NCBI GenBank assembly: GCA_035628645.1
Contig: DASPJL010000012.1
Span: forward strand, 1-43,355
Direction of reading: 5' to 3'
From: DASPJL01 sp035628645
GTDB taxonomy: Bacteria; Bacteroidota; Bacteroidia; Cytophagales; Cyclobacteriaceae
Length of the DNA: 43,355 bases
In this document: positions 8,467 to 17,216 of the stretch, one piece after another
Numbering within the stretch: position 1 is the stretch's first letter
Layout: each line of letters opens with the position of its first letter
Made by a program: the position numbers and the translations under genes
Notes under the pieces: model-generated
The model's database searches: none
Told to the model about the DNA's origin: nothing
The model's input: only the letters and a program-made list of their open reading frames with translations

Positions 8467-9773
8467 TGGCTTCATTTGAAATAAAGGGTGGTTTACGTCT
8501 CAAGGGTGAGATTACCCCACAGGGAGCGAAAAATGAGGCATTGCAGATACTTTGTGCTGTGCTTCTTACGTCGCAGCCGGTTACTATAAACAATATTCCT
8601 GACATAAGGGATGTAAATAAACTTATAGAACTGCTGGGAAGCCTGGGGGTAAAGGTGGAGAAGCTCAAAGAAGGTACTTATCGATTTACGGCTGACGAAG
8701 TAAATATTGACTATTTGGAAACCGACGATTATGCTAAAAAGGCATCAGCGCTTCGTGGTTCCATTATGACTTTAGGGCCGTTACTGGCTAGGTTTGGAAA
8801 AGGGAAAATTCCAAAGCCAGGAGGAGATAAGATCGGAAGGCGGCGTTTAGATACACACTTTATAGGATTTGAAAAACTAGGTGCTAAATTTAATTACGAT
8901 TCAAAAGACGGCTATTTTACTATAGATGCATCTGACCTTCAGGGTTGTTATATGCTTCTTGATGAAGCATCTGTAACCGGTACCGCCAACATAATAATGG
9001 CTGCTGTCCTTTCTAAGGGAACAACTACCATTTATAATGCAGCTTGTGAGCCCTACATTCAACAACTTTGCAGGATGTTGAATAATATGGGAGCATATAT
9101 CAAAGGAATTGGTTCTAATCTTCTTATTATTCAAGGAGTAAAACTTTTACATGGCACAGAGCACACTATGCTTCCAGACATGATAGAAATCGGAAGTTTT
9201 ATTGGTCTTGCTGCCATGACCTGTTCAGATCTGAGGATAAAAAATTGCAGGGTTGATCAGTTGGGGATTATTCCTTCGGTTTTTGAAAGGCTGGGAATAA
9301 AAATGAATATTGAAGGTGATGACATCCATATTCCCGAGCAAGAACGATATGAAATTGATACCTATATTGATGGCTCTATTCTGACCATTGCTGACGCAAT
9401 ATGGCCAGGTTTTACTCCTGATTTGTTGAGTATAGTATTGGTAGTGGCTACCCAGGCAAAAGGTACCGTCCTTATTCATCAGAAGATGTTTGAAAGCAGG
9501 TTGTTTTTTGTGGATAAACTTATTGATATGGGTGCTCAGATTATTTTAAACGATCCGCATAGAGCCACCGTTATTGGACTTGACAGGAGGAACCCGTTAA
9601 GAGGTATCAATATGACCTCTCCTGACATCAGGGCGGGTGTAGCTTTACTTATTGCTGCCATGTCAGCACAAGGCACCAGTGTTATTGAGAATGTAGAGCA
9701 AATTGACAGAGGATATCAATTTATCGATACAAGGTTAAATGCTTTGGGTGCTGAAATCAAAAGAATAAACTAG
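8466..9773 (+). CDS. murA: UDP-N-acetylglucosamine 1-carboxyvinyltransferase
   Basis: MurA transfers enolpyruvate from PEP to UDP-GlcNAc, the first committed step of peptidoglycan synthesis in the cytoplasm. The 435-residue protein has the expected length and two-domain inside-out barrel fold. The substrate-contact KNE (residues 22-24) and the ALRGSI segment near residue 97 are present. The mobile loop reads KPGGDKIGRRRLDTH, so the position equivalent to E. coli Cys115, the residue alkylated by fosfomycin, is Asp121. In other bacteria this Asp form is active and intrinsically fosfomycin resistant, so resistance of the enzyme is predicted. The start codon overlaps the DUF4290 stop, and a bidirectional terminator follows. 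Confidence 0.96.
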   Translation: MASFEIKGGLRLKGEITPQGAKNEALQILCAVLLTSQPVTINNIPDIRDVNKLIELLGSLGVKVEKLKEGTYRFTADEVNIDYLETDDYAKKASALRGSIMTLGPLLARFGKGKIPKPGGDKIGRRRLDTHFIGFEKLGAKFNYDSKDGYFTIDASDLQGCYMLLDEASVTGTANIIMAAVLSKGTTTIYNAACEPYIQQLCRMLNNMGAYIKGIGSNLLIIQGVKLLHGTEHTMLPDMIEIGSFIGLAAMTCSDLRIKNCRVDQLGIIPSVFERLGIKMNIEGDDIHIPEQERYEIDTYIDGSILTIADAIWPGFTPDLLSIVLVVATQAKGTVLIHQKMFESRLFFVDKLIDMGAQIILNDPHRATVIGLDRRNPLRGINMTSPDIRAGVALLIAAMSAQGTSVIENVEQIDRGYQFIDTRLNALGAEIKRIN

Positions 9774-9800
9774 CGTATTGAATAATAATAATAATATAAC

Positions 9801-9830
9801 AAAAAAGAGAGGTTTTATGCCTCTCTTTTT
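9801..9830. terminator. Bidirectional terminator between murA and the TerB-like gene
   Basis: AAAAAGAGAGG and CCTCTCTTTTT pair perfectly around a 7-base loop. With A and T runs on opposite sides it can end both the plus-strand murA transcript and the convergent minus-strand gene stopping at 9848. Confidence 0.85.
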
Positions 9831-9847
9831 CGTTATACTCGTATTTT

Positions 9848-10279
9848 CTAGCCAAAGCTCAAAATTGTTTTTAAATCATCTTCTTCCAGGTCATCTTTAC
9901 CAGTATCTTCATTTACTGTAACCAAAGCTTTGATCAAGTCACCTACTATGTGAGGTCCAAACCCTAAATTTTTAGCTACTTTTACACAAAGCTGCACTTT
10001 TCTTTCATCTATTAAATCGTCCATCAAAACCATCCTTACAAGGTCATACATTTGTTCAAGGCGTTCAAGAGGAGTTTCCGGAGATACAAATTCTATTGAA
10101 TAGGCATCATTCATGATTTCATCAAATTCTGCTCTGCTGATACCATATTGGGTACACAATCCTTCCAGGTATTCGGCTTCTTGTTTGTTAATAATTGCAT
10201 CCGCCAGCGCTAATTGACATAAATTGGAGAAATGACTTCTTAGCTGGTCTAAATTGTTAGGGTTTGATTTTAGAAACAT
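9848..10279 (-). CDS. TerB-like helical protein
   Basis: The protein looks like the all-helical TerB fold: a helix rich in LCQLALADAIINKQEAEYL with acidic residues between helices, then MVLMDDLIDERKVQLC, a second half of the same pattern. Despite its name in tellurite resistance, the single TerB domain has no settled function. There is no signal peptide, so it should be cytoplasmic. The frame extends upstream to a TTG at 10315. I chose the ATG at 10279 (143 residues) because that TTG sits inside a possible -7 element (TTAGTTTG) and the extra residues lie before the first predicted helix. No other ter genes are nearby, so tellurite resistance should not be inferred. Confidence 0.75.
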   Translation of the reverse strand: MFLKSNPNNLDQLRSHFSNLCQLALADAIINKQEAEYLEGLCTQYGISRAEFDEIMNDAYSIEFVSPETPLERLEQMYDLVRMVLMDDLIDERKVQLCVKVAKNLGFGPHIVGDLIKALVTVNEDTGKDDLEEDDLKTILSFG

Positions 10280-10433
10280 AATAATAGATTTGTGCTTGGA
10301 CAATAAATTATTCAAACTAAAGTAAGGATAATATTTTTTATAAACTACAGATTTCTTTAAAAATAGAATTTTTCATACATGCTAAAAATCAATCCCTGGT
10401 AACCAGCAGTTTTTAAAAAATCGTTAAAATAGC

Positions 10434-12800
10434 CTATAAGTCAATAATATAATTTAATAATGGAAGAAATCCGAGTTGATATTCTAAAATAACCCGGTTA
10501 TTTCTTGCATCATAAGTTTGGGTTAAAATGTTTCTAGTGTTAAACGAATTTATCAAATCGAGGGAGAGCTCGTGGGAGAACTTTTTATGGCTTTTTCTTA
10601 TGCTTACTCTTATGTCTGTCCTCCAATAAGGCTTATATTGTTTGGAATACGATAAAGAATCGATATATACAGCCTCGCCTTCTGCTTTGCTCTCTTCCGG
10701 ATCAATTGGGGTAAACCTTCTTCCGCCTGCAATGGTAAACTTCCCTCCAATAGCCAAAACAGTATTTTGGGATTTCCCCATTTTAAGTTCGTATCCTCCC
10801 AGAGCATTGGCCGCATAATTTCCGTTAAACTCGGATCTTCTTCTGATGCCATCACTGCCTTTATAAAAACTTTCATATAGTGATCCTGTCAGTAAAAAGT
10901 AATAACCTTGGTTGAAAAATTTCTCTAACGTCAATTCCAAACCATAATTTGTTCCTGTGCCTTTATTGGTCAATTTCCCAGGCCTGATAAAAGTAAATCC
11001 TCCTCCCTGGTTAACTGTTGAAAAGGCAGAAGGTGCTTCTTCCACAGGAATGTTGTATAGATGCTGGTAATAAACCTCTGTTTTTAATCTGAAGTTTTCG
11101 GCAATTGTTTGATCGTAACCTGCTACCACATGAAGGCTTTTTGTAAATCCTACGTCTTTATTATGATTTTGCAGGGAGTTTGAAGATGTATCTGTTTGAA
11201 AATAAATATAGGATGGCTGAAGCTGACTATGCAGGCCGGTACCAAAGCTTATAGATTTTGTAGGAGAAAGAGCCCATTTCAAGCCTATTCTGGGTTCTAA
11301 AGAAGTACTGTTTTCGTTTAGGAAAAAATGCTGGTAATGCAGGCCCGTATTTAATATTAACGAGGAAGATAAATTGACTTTAAACTGTATATAGGGCTGA
11401 ACGAGAAAAGCGCTCCCTTGATAAATTGTTTCCACCTGAAAATCCCTGAGCCTTTTGCTGTATGTGCTGTCAATAAAATCAAAATATAATTGTTCTGCAA
11501 TTATTCCAACTTTCGAGTATATAGAAGAAGTTATTTTTTTATTAATGACGCCTACCAGTGAAACTTTACCTTGTTTAAAATCATTTCGGTATTGCGCTCC
11601 TTTCTTTTGGGTGTTTTCATCCAAGGTATCATACCTGCTGTACATGGTATTTCCTGAAGCCGCGAATGATAGTTTTGCAAAGGTGGTAGCGTTCAAGCTT
11701 TTTTGATAGTTTACTCCGATAGCGCCCATTTTAGAACCAAAATGGATGTCCCTGCCTGATCTTCCAAAAGTCCATTCTGATGAATCTCTTTCACTGTCTA
11801 ATAATGCTATGTCACTTTTCCCGCCTACTGAAAACACTGAAAGGTTGGCTTCATTCTTTAAAGGAAAATTTAGTTTGAAAGAATAGTCCTGGTATTGAGG
11901 AATTCCTGAAGCGCCGAAGCTTAGGCCTATTTTTTTCATTAACCCCAACGTAGAATACCTGTAACTGACCAGATAAGAGGATCGTGACTTTTTTGAAATC
12001 GGCCCCTCGGTGACAGCTTCTACACCTAAGAAACCTAATTGAATAGTATGTTCCCTGTTTTCATTATTGCCGTTTCTCATCCTCACATCAAATACACCTG
12101 CAGTGGCATTGCCATATTCTGCGGGAAAGGCGCCGGTGAAAAAGTCAGAGTTTCCTAAAGTTTTGTTGTTTAACACTGAAACAGGGCCGCCTGTAGTGCC
12201 AAAAACTGCAAAATGATTAGGATTTGGAATATTAATACCTTCGAGTCTCCATAAAACACCTGAAGGAGAGTTGCCTCTTATTACAATATCATTCCTCGAA
12301 TCATCGGCACCTCTGACTCCGGCAAAATTAGAAACCATCCGACCGATATCATCCCGGCTGGCAGGGTATCTTTTGGTCTCGCTAATATCAAATGAACGGG
12401 CGCTTACTGCTGCCATTTCATTATTTACTCTTCCTTTTTCTCGGCTTGTGATTACCACTTCTCCCAATTGCTCCGGCGCTTCCTGCATTTCAATGTTTAA
12501 TACTACTTCCTTACCGGTGTGAATACTTATGTCCGGAATCGTAATTTCTTTATAGCCCAGCATTGAAAAGCGAACAGTAATCCGCCCTACCTGGATATTT
12601 TCAATCTTATAAAATCCTTCGATATCTGTAACCTGGCCTTTATGAATTGATCCATCTTCATTAATTATCGCTACAGTTGCTCCGATTAAGGCGTGCTTCA
12701 ATTCTTTGTCAACGACTCTTCCTTTTATGGTTTGAGAATAATTTTGAGCAAATAAAGTATTGCTTAGCAGAAGGAGTAAAAATGAGAAATTCTTAAGCAT
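10434..12800 (-). CDS. TonB-dependent receptor with carboxypeptidase-like N-terminal domain
   Basis: This is an outer-membrane receptor of 788 residues. A signal peptide spans residues 1-18 (ending LFAQ), a carboxypeptidase regulatory-like domain residues 23-105 (IKGRVVDKELKHALIGATV), and a plug domain about 115-245 (DIVIRGNSPSGVLWRLEG, NPNHF, AFPAEYGN). The rest is a 22-strand-type barrel ending in aromatic and hydrophobic residues (LLNYIIDL). There is no SusD-like partner and no STN domain. It is clearly paralogous to the receptor at 14309-16957, sharing plug signatures almost residue for residue. It lies 118 bases downstream of the DUF885 lipoprotein gene and may be co-transcribed or use its own -7 element at 12820-12827. 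The substrate cannot be read from the sequence. Confidence 0.93.
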   Translation of the reverse strand: MLKNFSFLLLLLSNTLFAQNYSQTIKGRVVDKELKHALIGATVAIINEDGSIHKGQVTDIEGFYKIENIQVGRITVRFSMLGYKEITIPDISIHTGKEVVLNIEMQEAPEQLGEVVITSREKGRVNNEMAAVSARSFDISETKRYPASRDDIGRMVSNFAGVRGADDSRNDIVIRGNSPSGVLWRLEGINIPNPNHFAVFGTTGGPVSVLNNKTLGNSDFFTGAFPAEYGNATAGVFDVRMRNGNNENREHTIQLGFLGVEAVTEGPISKKSRSSYLVSYRYSTLGLMKKIGLSFGASGIPQYQDYSFKLNFPLKNEANLSVFSVGGKSDIALLDSERDSSEWTFGRSGRDIHFGSKMGAIGVNYQKSLNATTFAKLSFAASGNTMYSRYDTLDENTQKKGAQYRNDFKQGKVSLVGVINKKITSSIYSKVGIIAEQLYFDFIDSTYSKRLRDFQVETIYQGSAFLVQPYIQFKVNLSSSLILNTGLHYQHFFLNENSTSLEPRIGLKWALSPTKSISFGTGLHSQLQPSYIYFQTDTSSNSLQNHNKDVGFTKSLHVVAGYDQTIAENFRLKTEVYYQHLYNIPVEEAPSAFSTVNQGGGFTFIRPGKLTNKGTGTNYGLELTLEKFFNQGYYFLLTGSLYESFYKGSDGIRRRSEFNGNYAANALGGYELKMGKSQNTVLAIGGKFTIAGGRRFTPIDPEESKAEGEAVYIDSLSYSKQYKPYWRTDIRVSIRKSHKKFSHELSLDLINSFNTRNILTQTYDARNNRVILEYQLGFLPLLNYIIDL

Positions 12801-12819
12801 AACAGGTCTAAAGCCTTTT

Positions 12820-12827
12820 CAAAAGTA
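12820..12827 (-). promoter_or_regulatory. Candidate -7 promoter element for the shorter TonB receptor
   Basis: Minus-strand TACTTTTG is an exact TAnnTTTG match, 19 bases before the start codon at 12800. No TTTG -33 box is found at the right distance, so it is only a candidate. The 118-base gap after the upstream DUF885 gene leaves room for a separate promoter. Confidence 0.35.
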
Positions 12828-12918
12828 AGTAAGCGGCCCTGGTTTTGTTGAATTATGTAAACAGAAGTATTGCTTTTTAAACAGTATAAAAGAAAGATAT
12901 TCCTTCCCGTTTATAATA

Positions 12919-14232
12919 TTATTGCTCACGCAAACCCGAAGGTGTTCTGGGCGTAGAAATTAAATCTTCGAATAGCTCCCATCTTTTTTCAGGGTTTTCA
13001 TCCGCTCCGCCATTTCTTTCGATATAAGATTTTACCAGATCTTTCCCTAAATTATAATTGATTACGTAGCTTCTGTATTTTTCAATAAAACTTATTCTTT
13101 GTTTAGCTCTTTCCACAGACATTAAAGCGTACTTATTTAACCATGCTACGGCTTCTTCTTTTGTCATTTTTCCGTCAAGATAGCCTCTTGCGGCTTCATT
13201 GCCAGCGTAACTTAATTTTTTGGTAAAGCCTTCAATATTATAATATTGCTCCGCTTTCTTAGCATCTAATCCGGCAAGTGGAAACAACACAGTTTTTTCA
13301 AATTCTATTCTTTCATTTCCTGGAAAAGCCACTTCAATCCCATAATTGGCAGAACCTTCAGAGATCATGGCTTGCGGGCTAAACAGCGGATAAACAGAAT
13401 ATTCCATCCATCCTTTCTTCTCCACCAGTTCTTTCTCAAGCATTAAATGATAAACATGGTGTCCGGGATACCCTTCATGGCAGGCAAGGTCAATGGCGCG
13501 ATCGATATATATCGGAAGGTCGGTATTAATCTGAATCAAGCTATAAGCATTGCCCTTGAACCAGTTGTATCCTGACCATGGCTTATCTGTTACATATTCA
13601 ATCTCGAAATTTTCTTCCTCAGGAAGCAGCATTTGATTCATCGTACGTTTTCTGGCTTCTGCAACAGCAGCTTTAAACACCGTATCAAGTTTTTCTTTTG
13701 GAATGATAAATTGTTTTTTAAATTCTTCGAGTCTTGCGCTTACATCTCCTTTTCCAGGTAAAATTTTATCTAATTCAGTAAGCAGACTATCAAAATGGGC
13801 AGCCGAAAAATGGGGAGGTCTAGCTTCATAAAGCGCCAGCGCTTCCTGGTCAAAAGTATAATTTTGACCATCCTTAATTCTGATATACGTTTTTACTGAA
13901 GATATCTGAGATCTTAAGTATTCGTGTCTCAGCTTTTCGAGTTTATCACGCCCGGCCGTATCTATCGCTTCTATCTGGTTGATTAAGATGTTAACTTCAT
14001 TAAGAAGATTTGCTGCAGGAAAAGTTTTAACTGAGCCGCTATCCAAGGGTTTAAGTTTTAATGCTTCGGGGCCGTAATAAGCATCTATATAATCTGGCGA
14101 ATACTGGCCTATTTTTAACGCCAGTTTAATATAAGAAATGGATATGTCGTCTAAGGTTACTGACTCTTTGTTTTCTTTTTGACTTGTACAGGAAAGAATC
14201 AGGATAGAAATTATAAAATAGAGTTTTCTCAT
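12919..14232 (-). CDS. DUF885 family lipoprotein, putative zinc peptidase
   Basis: This 437-residue protein has a lipoprotein signal: a hydrophobic stretch then LILSC with Cys15 as the predicted lipidated residue. It should be membrane anchored facing the periplasm or cell surface. The DUF885 hallmark CHEGYPGHH occurs at residues 251-259, giving an HExxxGHH-like zinc site (H252, E253, H258/H259), with EGSANYG starting at E292 as the likely third ligand region. This arrangement resembles thermolysin-like and M32-like metallopeptidases, and a peptidase role is inferred; few members have been characterised. It sits between two paralogous TonB receptors on the same strand (76 and 118 bases away), which suggests that it trims a peptide before or after uptake. 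Confidence 0.88.
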   Translation of the reverse strand: MRKLYFIISILILSCTSQKENKESVTLDDISISYIKLALKIGQYSPDYIDAYYGPEALKLKPLDSGSVKTFPAANLLNEVNILINQIEAIDTAGRDKLEKLRHEYLRSQISSVKTYIRIKDGQNYTFDQEALALYEARPPHFSAAHFDSLLTELDKILPGKGDVSARLEEFKKQFIIPKEKLDTVFKAAVAEARKRTMNQMLLPEEENFEIEYVTDKPWSGYNWFKGNAYSLIQINTDLPIYIDRAIDLACHEGYPGHHVYHLMLEKELVEKKGWMEYSVYPLFSPQAMISEGSANYGIEVAFPGNERIEFEKTVLFPLAGLDAKKAEQYYNIEGFTKKLSYAGNEAARGYLDGKMTKEEAVAWLNKYALMSVERAKQRISFIEKYRSYVINYNLGKDLVKSYIERNGGADENPEKRWELFEDLISTPRTPSGLREQ

Positions 14233-14308
14233 ATACCGTATAATGCTAGATAAAGGCTAAAAATAAGAAATAAAAGAAAACAATTAAGTGCTTGTTTCTC
14301 TTAAAAAG

Positions 14309-16957
14309 TTAAAATTGGATCTTATACCCTGCATAGGGAAATATTCCCAACTGATAATATGGCTTGACTTTTCCTTCAAATCTATCCCAGTCATAGCTGC
14401 TTTCATTTTTGGTATTGAATACATTATCAAGTGCAATAAAAAAGTTATGTGTGGCTTTCGGCTGATTGATATTGTAGGTTATTTTTAAATCTGTTCTGAA
14501 ATAATCCCTTACCTTATCCTGGAAAGCATTATTCAAATCGTAATAGATGTTCCCATCCTCATCATTATTCGTCCTTTCTTTGTCTACTTCTATGTATCTT
14601 CTTCCGCCGGAAAAGTTGATTTTAGCATCCACATGCAATTGCTTCCTTTTTTGCGCATCCAGGTCAAAAACCCTTCCTCCAAGAATGTTAAAAATATGTC
14701 CGATGTTAAATGTGGTATTTCTTTCAATGCCATCTGCCCCTGTATATTTAGAATCAAGAAAAGTGATGGTAGAGAGCAGGTAGTATTTTTTTGAGAAGAA
14801 CTTTTCTATGGTTAGTTCTATCCCGTAATTTTTCCCTGTTCCTTTATTTACAGTACTGTCAAATACTGAAAAACTATATTCTGATCCCTCGTTAATAGCA
14901 GAATAGCTGCCATAATTTTTTGAAAGGGTTACAGGTACATCATAAAGGTATTGGTAATACGCTTCGGCTTTTAACCTCCAATCGGAATTTATCGCATAAT
15001 TATAACCAGCAACCAGATGTAAACTTTTTGTGAAACCCAGTTTCCTGTTGAAATCAGAAAATTTATAATAGGAATCCGGAGTTTTATATTGATAGTAAGG
15101 CAAAGGCTGGGTTTGGCTGTGTAATCCGGAAGCGAGCGTTATGTTGTGCTTTTCATTTATTTTATATCTTACTGCAAGTCTTGGTTCCAATGCCCACTTT
15201 TTATTAAACGCGAAATATTGAAAGAATGCCCCCGTATTTAATTCTACCTTTGGACTTATTTTATATTGCCAATGAAGAAAAGATTGATAAAAATAGGAGA
15301 AACCTTTATGGTCTAATCCGCTTATGTAAAGCGTGTCTTCGGGAATCAGCGCCAAGTCAAAATTATTGAAGAAAAGGTGTTTAAAAGTGACACCTGCTTT
15401 AAAGTGATGACTTGTATTTTTGTTAAAAAATAAAGAGTAATTTATTACATTTTGTCCTTCTTTACTTTTTAAGGTAAAAGTAGAATTATGGATATTGTTT
15501 CTGTAAAATTCCTTGTTCGAATATCTTATATCGCTGCCTGAACTGGATATGTTTAGTCTTCCTTTAAATCGACGGCCAAAGGAGTGAGTATACGATCCTC
15601 CAACCGCATACATGGCTGAGTACAGAGAATTATTGTTTATGTATTTGGCTTTCCCCCACTTTAAAGTATCCTGTTTATCAGCTTCTTCTAAGCTTATTCC
15701 ACTTTGACCGCCAATACCCCAAAGGCTTACCGAACCGTTCTTCTTTGTGGGAATATTGATTTTGAAGGTAGCATCGGTGAATTGAGGAATTCCAGATGGA
15801 ACTACATTCATGCCGAGTTCATCCAATATTTTAAAATTAAAGAAACGGACACTGGCTAAATAAGAAGCGCCTTTTTTGGCGATAGGGCCTTCCGTCATTA
15901 ATTCTAATCCATTTAGTCCTACCTGGAAAGTGTTTTCTCTTTTTTCATTGTTCCCATTTCTTAATTTGAGGTCAAAAACGGCAGAGGTTTTATTTCCATA
16001 CTCTGCAGGAAATGCTCCGGATATAAAATCAGAACTGGCAAGAAGGTTATTATTAAGTATACTAAATGCTCCTCCTGAGTTAGCAATAAAGGTATAATGG
16101 TTTGGATTTGGAATATCCACTCCCTCCATTCTCCATAATAAACCGTAAGCGGAATTTCCTCTTACAATTATATCATTGCGGGGATCTCTGCCATTGATCA
16201 CACCCGCATAGTTTGCAACTACTCTGCTCGGGTCCATTCTAGCTCCTGCAAACCTTGTTAAAGACTCCGGCCTTATGTTCGTTATACTGGATATAATCAG
16301 GTCGTTATTGGGCAAGGCCCTGTCCTTTTGGCCATAAACTGTTATTTCTTCTCCTTCCACGATATTTTCTTCCATGAAAACAGAAAGAACAATTTCTTTT
16401 CCAGAGTTTACTATTACGTCAGATACAATATTTTCCTTATATCCGATGTAGGTCACCTTTAGGTCATATCTTCCAACCGGAACCTTTTCCATTCTGAACT
16501 TGCCGTAATTATCGGTAGTGGTGGCTTTGTATTCTTTTTCCCCCAACAAAAATATTGTTGCACCCGGTAAAAGCTCTTGTGAGTGTTTATCTATAACCGA
16601 ACCTCTGATGGTTTGAAACAATGTCGGTTTTATGCTTTTGATCTGATGATGGATTTTTTTCAAAACAATCTGATTACCCACCTGCTGGTAATCCAGATTG
16701 GCTTTAAGCAATATCTCTTTTAATACACTTGATAGTTCCTGGTTCCTGCACTTTACAGTTATTTTTTTTTCTGTAGGAATTAAGTCATTTACATATGAAA
16801 AATTAACCTGATAATCTTTGCTTATTTTATTAAGAATTTCACTCAGGCTAACATTTTTAAACCTTAATGAAACCTGTGTCTGAAGTAAAGGAGACTGAGA
16901 AAAGCTATTGAAGCAAAAAAGTAAGCATACTAATAATGTCAGGTAAATAAGCCTCAT
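14309..16957 (-). CDS. TonB-dependent receptor with STN and carboxypeptidase-like domains
   Basis: The 882-residue outer-membrane receptor begins with a signal peptide (residues 1-20, ending SFSQ). Residues 24-105 form an STN (secretin/TonB short N-terminal) domain: VSLRFKNVSLSEILNKIS, then LSSVLKEILLKANLDY and IVLKK. Residues about 118-205 are a carboxypeptidase regulatory-like domain, and about 225-345 the plug (DIIVRGNSAYGLLWRMEG, NPNHY, AFPAEYGN). A barrel follows, ending in YAGYKIQF with a terminal aromatic residue as expected. STN domains normally signal to a FecR-type anti-sigma factor, but no fecI/fecR pair is in the window. It leads a same-strand group with the DUF885 lipoprotein and a shorter paralogous receptor. 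The ligand is unknown. Confidence 0.93.
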   Translation of the reverse strand: MRLIYLTLLVCLLFCFNSFSQSPLLQTQVSLRFKNVSLSEILNKISKDYQVNFSYVNDLIPTEKKITVKCRNQELSSVLKEILLKANLDYQQVGNQIVLKKIHHQIKSIKPTLFQTIRGSVIDKHSQELLPGATIFLLGEKEYKATTTDNYGKFRMEKVPVGRYDLKVTYIGYKENIVSDVIVNSGKEIVLSVFMEENIVEGEEITVYGQKDRALPNNDLIISSITNIRPESLTRFAGARMDPSRVVANYAGVINGRDPRNDIIVRGNSAYGLLWRMEGVDIPNPNHYTFIANSGGAFSILNNNLLASSDFISGAFPAEYGNKTSAVFDLKLRNGNNEKRENTFQVGLNGLELMTEGPIAKKGASYLASVRFFNFKILDELGMNVVPSGIPQFTDATFKINIPTKKNGSVSLWGIGGQSGISLEEADKQDTLKWGKAKYINNNSLYSAMYAVGGSYTHSFGRRFKGRLNISSSGSDIRYSNKEFYRNNIHNSTFTLKSKEGQNVINYSLFFNKNTSHHFKAGVTFKHLFFNNFDLALIPEDTLYISGLDHKGFSYFYQSFLHWQYKISPKVELNTGAFFQYFAFNKKWALEPRLAVRYKINEKHNITLASGLHSQTQPLPYYQYKTPDSYYKFSDFNRKLGFTKSLHLVAGYNYAINSDWRLKAEAYYQYLYDVPVTLSKNYGSYSAINEGSEYSFSVFDSTVNKGTGKNYGIELTIEKFFSKKYYLLSTITFLDSKYTGADGIERNTTFNIGHIFNILGGRVFDLDAQKRKQLHVDAKINFSGGRRYIEVDKERTNNDEDGNIYYDLNNAFQDKVRDYFRTDLKITYNINQPKATHNFFIALDNVFNTKNESSYDWDRFEGKVKPYYQLGIFPYAGYKIQF

Positions 16958-16986
16958 TTAAAATTAGCTCTTCAGGGTTGTTTCAA

Positions 16987-16994
16987 CAAAGATG
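16987..16994 (-). promoter_or_regulatory. Weak candidate -7 element for the STN receptor
   Basis: Minus-strand CATCTTTG matches TAnnTTTG at all but the first base, 29 bases before the start codon at 16957. No clear -33 box is present. It would give a 5' leader of about 20 bases, similar to other candidates in this window. Confidence 0.25.
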
Positions 16995-17216
16995 CATAGA
17001 AAAATTGAAAGATAATACCCTTTCATAGTAAGACCAGTTGTCTTTTATTATTTTTTATGAGGGTGAGAATAAGGATCCATGAAGGTAACCATTTGATTGG
17101 GTTCAAAAATGATTCTTTTAAGTTGAGTGTAATATAATCACAGGATTTCGGTGGTCCCAGACTTTTTCCTCGGCTAGTTTTAACTGTTTTAATAAATAAA
17201 GTAGTCTAATAAATAA

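Noticed and set aside
9848..10279. Tellurite resistance gene from the TerB-like fold
   Set aside because: No other ter genes are near, and isolated TerB domains occur widely without any tellurite role.
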